NCBI GenBank assembly: GCA_025655455.1
Contig: JAHXIV010000002.1
Span: forward strand, 46,400 to 110,399
DNA length: 64,000 nt
From: a gamma proteobacterium symbiont of Taylorina sp.
GTDB lineage: Bacteria; Pseudomonadota; Gammaproteobacteria; GRL18
Reading direction: 5' to 3'
The first letter of the stretch is position 1, and each line of letters opens with the position of its first letter. The notes beneath the pieces were generated by a model that saw only the letters and a list, made by a program, of their open reading frames with translations, did no database searches and had not been told where the DNA came from. Both the position numbers and the translations under genes were made by a program. Positions 1 through 6,024 of the stretch are shown here, one piece after another.

Positions 1-1470
1 GATGGAACTGATCTTATTGCTATTGGTCGATTGATCCATTTAGCAGGATTGTTAGGAAGGAAGGTGATGATTTCATCAGCCACCATTCCACCTGATTTAG
101 CCGTGGGTTACTTTAATGTCTATCAAGCAGGTTGGACAGTTTTTGCTAAAATGCGTGACAAACAAACGTCTATTGGTTGTGCCTGGATTGATGAATTTGT
201 GACTAAAGTTAAATCCATTGCTGATAAAGAAAATTATCTTAAGCAACATAATAAATTTATTAGTAAGCGTATTAATAAACTATCTCAACAACCTGCAAAG
301 AGAAAAGCCTATATAGCACAGTGCAGTACCAATGAAAATAAGTATTTTGGAGCAATACAAAAGGCAATTATTCAGTTACATCAACATCATTATTTTACTG
401 ATCCAAAAACAAACAAAACAATAAGCCTCGGTGTGGTAAGGATAGCCAATGTTGATCCTTGCATTGAGCTGACGAAATATTTACTAAATACTGAGTATCT
501 AGTAAAGAATGGTTTACCCAAAGATACAGTAATTAAAACAATGGCTTATCACTCACGCCAAATTTTACTTATGCGCCATAGTCAAGAAAAGTATTTAGAT
601 AAAATTTTAAAGCGAAATAATGGTGATGAACATATTTTAAATGATGAAATAATTAGAAGTCATATTGATAATACCCAAGCCAAAAATATTATTTTTGTTT
701 TAGTTGCAACACCTGTAGAAGAAGTTGGACGAGATCATGATTTTGATTGGGCGGTTATAGAGCCATCATCTTATCGCTCTTTTATTCAGCTGGCAGGACG
801 GGTATTAAGACACCGAGATAAAGAAGTCATAGAACCCAATATTGCCATTATGAAATATAACTATCGAGCCTTAAAGACAAAAGGTGAAAAGGTGGCTTTT
901 AGGTGGCCTGGTTATCAAAGAACTGAGGATGATTTAAGCAGCTATGATATTGAAAAAATAGTGGATACTGATGAGCTTAGATGCAGGCTTGATGCAACAA
1001 ATCGTATTCAAAAAAATAACACATCAGAACTGGCTGGTCTTGAACATAAAGTTATTCATGAATTATTAACAAACTACGATAGCAAAGGGGCTGAATCCAT
1101 GCAGGGCTGGATCGAAGGATGTTGGTGGATGACTGGCGTACCGCAAAAATTTGTACGGTTCAGAAATAGAACAGGTGATGATTTAACTTTATATTTAACA
1201 CTGGATTATGGTTTTGTTGAAAAAAATGATGAAGGTAAATTTGTTCCCAGAGGAAAAGATAATATTACCATTGAAGAGTTAACTAATAAAGAAATGCAAA
1301 ATTTATGGTTTAAACGGGATTACAAGGTTTTATTAACTAAGCAAACTATTGATAATGACATTGGTAAAACTGCATTGATATATGGTGAGATAAATTTACC
1401 GTTATATAACAAGCCACTAGATAATCAACAATTTATTTATAATGATCAACTAGGGCTTGCTAATGGTTAG
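1..1470 (+). CDS. cas3: CRISPR-associated helicase-nuclease Cas3 (type I-F Cas2-3), C-terminal part
   Basis: The frame is open from base 1, so the gene is cut by the window edge and 489 codons remain. What is seen is the second half of the helicase: ISSATIPP near the start, VATPVEEVGRDHDFDW, and the motif VI sequence QLAGRVLRHR at about residues 253-262, followed by the Cas3 C-terminal region. In type I-F systems Cas3 is fused to Cas2 and degrades DNA bound by the Csy complex; the Cas2 and HD parts would lie upstream, outside the window. csy1 to csy4 follow on the same strand. The TAG stop at 1468-1470 lies inside an antisense CRISPR-like repeat, which is unusual. Confidence in the family is high. 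Confidence 0.93.
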   Translation, partial: DGTDLIAIGRLIHLAGLLGRKVMISSATIPPDLAVGYFNVYQAGWTVFAKMRDKQTSIGCAWIDEFVTKVKSIADKENYLKQHNKFISKRINKLSQQPAKRKAYIAQCSTNENKYFGAIQKAIIQLHQHHYFTDPKTNKTISLGVVRIANVDPCIELTKYLLNTEYLVKNGLPKDTVIKTMAYHSRQILLMRHSQEKYLDKILKRNNGDEHILNDEIIRSHIDNTQAKNIIFVLVATPVEEVGRDHDFDWAVIEPSSYRSFIQLAGRVLRHRDKEVIEPNIAIMKYNYRALKTKGEKVAFRWPGYQRTEDDLSSYDIEKIVDTDELRCRLDATNRIQKNNTSELAGLEHKVIHELLTNYDSKGAESMQGWIEGCWWMTGVPQKFVRFRNRTGDDLTLYLTLDYGFVEKNDEGKFVPRGKDNITIEELTNKEMQNLWFKRDYKVLLTKQTIDNDIGKTALIYGEINLPLYNKPLDNQQFIYNDQLGLANG

Positions 1471-1491
1471 GCTGCCTGTACGGCAGTAAAG
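1464..1491 (-). repeat. Degenerate CRISPR pseudo-repeat 2 (3' repeat of the mini-CRISPR)
   Basis: Bases 1471-1490 are the exact reverse complement of 20 consecutive bases of the array repeat, including the whole CTGCC-GTACA-GGCAG hairpin. Outside this core the match decays: the 3' handle is degenerate (CCTAACCA) and the first base is C. The hairpin is what a crRNA 3' end needs; the decayed handle is not part of the mature RNA. It overlaps the last three bases of cas3. Confidence 0.9.
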
Positions 1492-1541
1492 GTTAAATTT
1501 ATAAATTCAATAATAAATTTTCTAAGCTACTTTTCAGTAGT
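1464..1541 (-). ncRNA. Predicted crRNA-like regulatory RNA (repeat, 27-nt spacer, repeat)
   Basis: Read on the minus strand, a degenerate repeat (1545-1519), a 27-nt pseudo-spacer (1518-1492) and a second repeat (1491-1464) follow one another exactly as in a one-spacer CRISPR array. Cas6f would cut 3' of each hairpin and release CTTAGAAA + 27 nt + a 3' hairpin, the layout of a mature type I-F crRNA. Its promoter is predicted at 1576-1548, placing the start near 1541, just before the first hairpin. The spacer partly matches the csy promoter region. The layout resembles the degenerate mini-CRISPR RNAs (CreR/CreA type) known to steer Cascade to cas or toxin promoters. Transcription and function are inferred. 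Confidence 0.75.
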
Positions 1542-1545
1542 AAAT
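1519..1545 (-). repeat. Degenerate CRISPR pseudo-repeat 1 (5' repeat of the mini-CRISPR)
   Basis: The minus-strand sequence is 27 nt, one base shorter in the loop than the array repeat. It keeps TTTACT and the complete 3' handle CTTAGAAA. The hairpin stem changed from CTGCC/GGCAG to CTACT/AGTAG, two paired substitutions that keep all five base pairs. The loop is GAAA-like instead of GTACA. Confidence 0.85.
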
Positions 1546-1547
1546 AT

Positions 1548-1576
1548 ATTATACAATTTATAAATTTTAAATTCAA
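1548..1576 (-). promoter_or_regulatory. Predicted promoter of the crRNA-like RNA
   Basis: On the minus strand a -35 box TTGAAT (1576-1571) and a -10 box TATAAT (1553-1548) are separated by 17 bp. Transcription would start near 1541, just ahead of the pseudo-repeat hairpin. The -35 box lies inside the site matched by the RNA's own spacer, which suggests self-repression. The region is AT-rich, so chance -10 boxes are common; the exact spacing raises confidence. Confidence 0.55.
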
Positions 1577-1586
1577 TATTAAATGG
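1558..1586 (-). promoter_or_regulatory. Predicted Csy-complex binding site (partial protospacer with CC PAM)
   Basis: On the minus strand, CC (1586-1585) is followed by a sequence matching the pseudo-spacer at 16 of its first 17 positions and 21 of 27 overall. Mismatches fall at 6, 18, 21, 24, 25 and 27. Positions 6, 18 and 24 are bases that type I complexes flip out and do not read. CC directly 5' of the protospacer is the known type I-F PAM. The PAM abuts the -35 box of the csy promoter at 1587. The incomplete distal match would favour binding over Cas3 recruitment. Confidence 0.75.
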
Positions 1587-1615
1587 TTGATATGTTTTTA
1601 GCTTTGCTATATAAT
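1587..1615 (+). promoter_or_regulatory. Predicted sigma-70 promoter of the csy operon
   Basis: TTGATA (1587-1592), a 17-bp spacer and a perfect TATAAT (1610-1615) form a near-consensus promoter. The start point would be near 1622, giving a leader of about 157 nt before csy1. It is the best promoter in the cas3-csy1 gap and would allow csy1-4 to be expressed apart from cas3. Confidence 0.7.
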
Positions 1616-1778
1616 TTGCTTTGTAAGTTGAAGGCACTTGTTTTCTCGTTTTAAACAACACTACAAAAAAAACTTATTGGATGATGCACCTAGTATGTGT
1701 AATTAGTCATTAGAGAGGGACTGTGTATTCTTGGCGGAGACACAGCTTAATCTTAATATTATTTTGAGGACTATCAAA

Positions 1779-3026
1779 ATGTTAGATATAGCGATAATAG
1801 AATTTTTGGAAAATAAAAAGCAAGATTTTCTAAAGAAAAAGATTAAACCAAATACCAGCGAAGAAGATAAATTACTCTTTACTCAAAAAGCTAATGAAAA
1901 GTTTTTGCTAGAAAACTGGCTTATTGGTGCCTCATCAAGAGCCAAGCAATTATCCTTAACCTCTCATCCAGCCAAATTTATCCATCCCAATGCAAAAGCC
2001 AGTAGTATTATTGCTCATTTACCAAAAAAAAATGATGGTTTATTACGATCAGGGAATGTTGATGTTGATTTGGATATCTTTGGCAATGCTGCGGCATTGG
2101 ATGTAGAAAAGTTTTTACGCTTAAAATTATTAGATAATCAAACTATTCTTCAACACATCGAGCAGGAATCAGATCTAATCAAGGAACAATTTCACTCTAT
2201 AAAACAGTCGTTTACACAAATTAAAGAAGGTTTTTTATTAATTAAAAAATCAGATTTGAATCAAACCAGTGGAAAATTAAAACAAGTTTATTTTCCAGTT
2301 AGTGATGATTACCATTTGTTATCAATATTAATACCTTCAGGAATCATTTATAAACTTAAACATAAGATTAATCAATTAAGGTTTTCAGAAGAGAACAAAA
2401 TACTACGTGAAGAATTAAAAAAATCTGCACCCAATCAAATTACTGGAAAAATTAATGAAATTTTTGATTTAACTTCAATTGGTTATGGTGGAACAAAGCC
2501 ACAAAATATAAGCACACTCAATAATCAAAATGGTGGAGTTAGCATTCTACTCTCGTCCATGCCACCAAAGTTATCAAAACGGAAAATTCAACCACCTAAA
2601 CATGATTTTTTTAATGACTGTTTGTGGGATAACTTATTTGAACAAGACTTTACAAACTTTCATCAAATACTAGTCCACAGAAAAAACAATATAAATATTC
2701 GAGATAAACGTGATGATATTGTTATTAATTCAATAACAAAGGTTAAACGACTTGTTGATCAAATAAGATCCATTGGCTTTTGGTCAGACAGTGATACATA
2801 CATGAACTTGGATCGCTGGCAAAAAATTTGGCTGGACGAACAATATGCAAATATTAGAGAAGATATAAAACAAAATCTTGATTATCAAATAAAAGCTCAA
2901 AGCTATTTTGCAAATTGGTTTATTGGTCATTATAAACAAGCAATAAAGAAAAATAAATTACTCGGGGATGATGATATTGGACATATTAAAGATGTATTAA
3001 AACAAGAACAGGAGTTGTTGAAATGA
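1779..3026 (+). CDS. csy1: Type I-F Cascade large subunit Csy1 (Cas8f)
   Basis: This protein of 415 aa is the large subunit of the type I-F surveillance complex; with Csy2 it holds the crRNA 5' handle and helps read the PAM. It carries the family motif GGTKPQNIS followed by LNNQNGG about two thirds along, and the N-terminal FIHPNAKAS region. The reading frame extends upstream to 1731, but ATG 1779 is preferred: GAGGA sits 8 nt upstream and the resulting N-terminus (MLDIAIIEFL) aligns with known Csy1 starts. The stop overlaps the csy2 start (ATGA at 3023), indicating coupled translation. The length is close to the usual ~430 aa. Confidence 0.92.
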   Translation: MLDIAIIEFLENKKQDFLKKKIKPNTSEEDKLLFTQKANEKFLLENWLIGASSRAKQLSLTSHPAKFIHPNAKASSIIAHLPKKNDGLLRSGNVDVDLDIFGNAAALDVEKFLRLKLLDNQTILQHIEQESDLIKEQFHSIKQSFTQIKEGFLLIKKSDLNQTSGKLKQVYFPVSDDYHLLSILIPSGIIYKLKHKINQLRFSEENKILREELKKSAPNQITGKINEIFDLTSIGYGGTKPQNISTLNNQNGGVSILLSSMPPKLSKRKIQPPKHDFFNDCLWDNLFEQDFTNFHQILVHRKNNINIRDKRDDIVINSITKVKRLVDQIRSIGFWSDSDTYMNLDRWQKIWLDEQYANIREDIKQNLDYQIKAQSYFANWFIGHYKQAIKKNKLLGDDDIGHIKDVLKQEQELLK

Positions 3027-3931
3027 AGGATATCTTATTAATTCCTAATGTAAAAATTCATAATGCCAATGCATTATCAAGTCCATACACAATTGGATTT
3101 CCTGCTATGACCGCATGGCTGGGGTTTATGCATGCTTTGCAAAGAAAGCTAGCACAAACAGAATTTGAACAAATTAAGTTTACTGGAATAATTGTGAGTT
3201 GTTTAGATATGACTCTTCACACATACAAGGGAAGTGGTGATTATGTCAGCTCAATTGTTGCAACCAGTAACCCACTAGATAAGTCAGGTAAAAGACCTTC
3301 ATTTATTGAAGAAGCCCGATGTGATCTTGAAGTAACCCTGGCCATTGAATGTGATATGGATTTTATGGGTGATGATAGTTTTACAAATTTTATTGATAAG
3401 CTCCTGCATACCATGAAAATTGCCAGTGGTGATTTAATGAGTTTTAAATCAAGTCGATTACTTGAAGTTGATAATACACAGCCAAGAGATTTAACAAAAT
3501 ATTTAATGCCTGGTTTTTGCTTAGTCTCAAGACAAGAATTAATGCAAAAGGAAATGGAGCAGGGTAATGATGCTATTGATGCCATGCTAACTTATCTTAA
3601 AACAACAACCGATATTGAAATTGATGAAAATCATCACGTCAAAAAAAGCAAAGCCCATAACAAAGAAAAAGGTTGGATAGTACCTATTGCTGTAGGTTAT
3701 CAAGGGATCAGTGAGCTTGGCAATATTGAAAATACTAGAGATCCCAATACACCGCATCGATTTGCCGAAAGTATCGTTACTCTCGGTGAATTTAAAATGC
3801 CGTATCATTTTGAAACGATTGAAGAAATGATATGGCGATATCAAGAGTATAACGATAATGATTTATACCTTTGTCACAACAGTTTTTCAGCTAATAGCTT
3901 TTCGACCAATAAAATGGAGTCAAAATTATGA
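3023..3931 (+). CDS. csy2: Type I-F Cascade subunit Csy2 (Cas5f)
   Basis: A 302-aa RAMP protein of the Cas5 type that pairs with Csy1 at the 5' end of the crRNA. The N-terminal segment ILLIPNVKIHNANALSSPYT and the following GFPAMTAWLGFMHAL are typical of Csy2, and GWIVPIAVGYQGI with a later FAESIVTLGEF matches the family's C-terminal half. It is slightly shorter than the usual ~320 aa. Its start overlaps the csy1 stop and its stop overlaps the csy3 start by 4 bp (ATGA at 3928), so the four csy genes form one tightly coupled operon. Confidence 0.92.
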   Translation: MKDILLIPNVKIHNANALSSPYTIGFPAMTAWLGFMHALQRKLAQTEFEQIKFTGIIVSCLDMTLHTYKGSGDYVSSIVATSNPLDKSGKRPSFIEEARCDLEVTLAIECDMDFMGDDSFTNFIDKLLHTMKIASGDLMSFKSSRLLEVDNTQPRDLTKYLMPGFCLVSRQELMQKEMEQGNDAIDAMLTYLKTTTDIEIDENHHVKKSKAHNKEKGWIVPIAVGYQGISELGNIENTRDPNTPHRFAESIVTLGEFKMPYHFETIEEMIWRYQEYNDNDLYLCHNSFSANSFSTNKMESKL

Positions 3932-4935
3932 GTAAAATACCCGCATCAGTTTTAGCCTTTGAGAAAAAATTAGTTCCATCAGATGGTTTAATGTATGGCA
4001 CAACATGGGAAAAGCGAACATCAATATCTCAACCACTTAAGCTTCAAGAAAAATCTGTCCGAGGTACAATTTCTAATCGTCTGAAAAAATCAGATGAAGG
4101 TAAAGTTGATGCTAAAATTGAAAGTGCTAATCTGCAAACTGTTGACAGTTGTGCCTTAACACCAGAGCAAGATACATTAAAACTGAGCTTTACATTAAAA
4201 GTTTTAAGTGGAGTTGAAACACCATCAGCTTGTAATCATGAAGGGTTTAACCAAACTTATACGGATGCGGTTAGTGATTATATAGAAACAAATGGTTTTA
4301 TAGAACTTGCCAATCGTTACGCAACCAATCTTGCTAATGCTCGGTTCCTATGGCGAAATAGGGTAGGTTGTGAAGATTTAGAAGTTAATATTAAGGTTTT
4401 GGGGAAAGACAGTGATAAAAGCTGGGATTTTAAAAGTCATGAAATAAGTACCCAAGATTTTAACAATCCATCATCTAAAATAACAGAGTTAGGAGGTTTA
4501 ATTGCCCAAACATTATCAGGAGAAAATGAATTTTTATTATTAGAAATTAATGCTTATGCCAAAGTAGGAAAATCTCAGGATGTTTATCCAAGTGAAGAGT
4601 TAGTATTAGATAAAAACAATAGTAAAGAAAAGAAAAGTAAAATTTTATATCATGTAGATGAAATTGCAGCCATGCACTCACAAAAAATCGGTAATGCAAT
4701 TCGTAGCATTGATACTTGGTATCCAAAATTTGAACAACATCAAAAGCCAATTGCAATCGATCCTTATGGTGCGGTAACCAATTTAGGCCGTGCTTATCGC
4801 CAACCTAAAGATAAAACTGATTTCTTTTCATTATTTGATAAATTTTCCCAAAGCGAAAAATTAGATAATGTTGAAGATGAACATTTTGTTATGGCGGTAT
4901 TAGTTAGGGGTGGCGTATTTGGAGAAAAACAATAA
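3928..4935 (+). CDS. csy3: Type I-F Cascade backbone subunit Csy3 (Cas7f)
   Basis: A 335-aa Cas7-type protein; about six copies form the helical backbone on the crRNA spacer and hold it in six-base segments with every sixth base flipped out. The N-terminus (SKIPASVLAFEKKLVPSDG) and the segment ARFLWRNRVGCEDLEVNI match Csy3, as does the C-terminal MAVLVRGGVFG. The length is normal (~340 aa). It lies between csy2 and csy4, sharing one base with the csy4 start (TAATG). The flipped-base geometry is relevant to the mismatch at position 6 of the promoter protospacer. Confidence 0.93.
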   Translation: MSKIPASVLAFEKKLVPSDGLMYGTTWEKRTSISQPLKLQEKSVRGTISNRLKKSDEGKVDAKIESANLQTVDSCALTPEQDTLKLSFTLKVLSGVETPSACNHEGFNQTYTDAVSDYIETNGFIELANRYATNLANARFLWRNRVGCEDLEVNIKVLGKDSDKSWDFKSHEISTQDFNNPSSKITELGGLIAQTLSGENEFLLLEINAYAKVGKSQDVYPSEELVLDKNNSKEKKSKILYHVDEIAAMHSQKIGNAIRSIDTWYPKFEQHQKPIAIDPYGAVTNLGRAYRQPKDKTDFFSLFDKFSQSEKLDNVEDEHFVMAVLVRGGVFGEKQ

Positions 4936-5486
4936 TGAATTATTATTTTGATATAATTTTTCAACCAGATGAAGAAGTCCCAGTCTATTTTATTAGAAAT
5001 AAAGCCTATAACAAGTTACATAAAACTCTTTATGATTTAGATGTTAATGATATAGGTGTTAGTTTTCCGAAGGTTAAAATAAAATTAGGAAACATGATAC
5101 GTATCCATAGCACAAAAAACAGCTTATCCAAGCTACAAAATACAAACTGGTTAGGTGGTTTATCAGGTTATTGTAAAATAACAGAAATTCAACCTATACC
5201 TGATAATGTTAAATATCGAACTGTATCACGTAAACAAGCCAATATGACTGCGGCAAAACTCAGACGTTTAATTAAACGAGGATCTATATCCGAAGAAGAA
5301 GCTAAAAAATATAGGGCTAGAATGTTTAGTCAGGGTTTGGATAATCCTTATCTTGAACTAGATAGCACTTCAAATGGCCATAAGCACCGCCGTTATATTG
5401 AATTTGGAGGTTATCAGGAGTCTCCGGTTACTGGTGAGTTTGATCAATTTGGTCTAAGCAAAACGACAACAGTTCCCTGGTTTTAA
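4935..5486 (+). CDS. csy4: CRISPR repeat endoribonuclease Csy4 (Cas6f)
   Basis: A 183-aa Cas6f that cuts the repeat RNA at the 3' base of its hairpin and stays bound to the crRNA 3' hairpin. The catalytic histidine is at residue 29 (NKLHKTL), the same position as in the Pseudomonas enzyme. A serine-containing segment (LDSTSNG) precedes the C-terminal strands, an arginine-rich helix (AAKLRRLIKR) lies in the middle, and the protein ends with the family hallmark PWF. The length is normal. It is the last intact gene of the operon; a broken gene and the array leader follow. Its substrate hairpin is present in the array repeats and in both mini-CRISPR pseudo-repeats. Confidence 0.95.
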   Translation: MNYYFDIIFQPDEEVPVYFIRNKAYNKLHKTLYDLDVNDIGVSFPKVKIKLGNMIRIHSTKNSLSKLQNTNWLGGLSGYCKITEIQPIPDNVKYRTVSRKQANMTAAKLRRLIKRGSISEEEAKKYRARMFSQGLDNPYLELDSTSNGHKHRRYIEFGGYQESPVTGEFDQFGLSKTTTVPWF

Positions 5487-5508
5487 AATCAAGACAATGG
5501 AGTGATTA

Positions 5509-5828
5509 TGAAACCAAAGCTTGAGGTTCTGGAACAAAACATTGCAACAGATAAGCACTTATAGTTTATGAAGCTCACTAAACATGTACAAAAAAGATGG
5601 AATGAGTGATTTTCTTATCGGGATTTCTTCCAGGAACGGTCTTGTTCTTGGAAGGTTGGCAAGAAAACCAGGAAAAAAATTAGAAAACAATGTCCATATC
5701 AAATTTATTATGATCATTTAGGACTAACGGAAAAAAAGTATTATTTATTATCTCCTGCTGATGTTGTTTTCGTAATATCTTATGATCAATGGATTATTAC
5801 TGTTTTTCCTTATGATAGAGATAATTAA
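5509..5828 (+). pseudogene. Broken small gene downstream of csy4 (toxin-like remnant)
   Basis: A reading frame starts at ATG 5509 behind a GGAG and runs 18 codons to TAG 5563-5565. In the same frame ATG 5568 continues for 87 codons to TAA 5828, broken only by TGA at 5607-5609. Conceptual residues after the stop (SYRDFFQERS, YYLLSPADVVFVIS, WIITVFP) read like a real small protein. The start MKLTKHVQKRW resembles DUF4258- and RelE-like small proteins, so a toxin-antitoxin remnant is possible but unproven. The TGA could come from a CGA arginine codon. It is probably co-transcribed with the csy genes and lies between them and the array leader. Confidence 0.5.
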
Positions 5829-5929
5829 CCTATTAACAATCTATCATAAATAATAATAAACATTATCTCCTGCCTATTAAATTCTGGTGTTTTTACCTTT
5901 ATTTGTAAGCTCTTTAAAAAAACATGAAA

Positions 5930-5942
5930 TATCAATAAGTTA
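5930..5942 (+). promoter_or_regulatory. Predicted IHF-binding site in the CRISPR leader
   Basis: TATCAATAAGTTA fits the IHF consensus WATCAANNNNTTR at every defined base. IHF bends the leader during spacer integration in type I-E and I-F systems. It lies 82 bp before the first repeat. Confidence 0.55.
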
Positions 5943-5960
5943 CAACAGTGCAATTTTTCA

Positions 5961-5990
5961 TTGGTAAAATTAAATATTTTACGCTAAAGT
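5961..5990 (+). promoter_or_regulatory. Predicted promoter of the CRISPR array
   Basis: TTGGTA (5961-5966) and TAAAGT (5985-5990) are spaced by 18 bp. The start would fall near 5997, about 28 bp before the first repeat. The boxes are imperfect, so this is a moderate call. Confidence 0.4.
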
Positions 5991-6024
5991 ATTGTTGTAG
6001 CTGTTTTTTTGTAGCTATATCTGT

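Larger units (their letters stand above)
5829..6024 (+). promoter_or_regulatory. CRISPR leader
   Basis: About 196 bp of AT-rich DNA directly precede the first repeat. Within it are a perfect IHF consensus site at 5930-5942 and a promoter-like pair at 5961-5990. The repeats next to it are uniform while those at the far end are degenerate, which places the leader here and makes transcription and spacer acquisition run from this end. Confidence 0.75.

Noticed and set aside
1583-1654. 23-aa hydrophobic frame (MVDMFLALLYNLLCKLKALV...) in the cas3-csy1 gap, considered as a small toxin of a CreTA-type pair
   Set aside because: It has no ribosome-binding site and overlaps the csy promoter, so the predicted transcript starts downstream of its ATG. 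The regulator reading of the mini-CRISPR needs no toxin.
3241-3844. Minus-strand frames inside csy2
   Set aside because: They are shadows of the csy2 coding sequence and lack starts or families.
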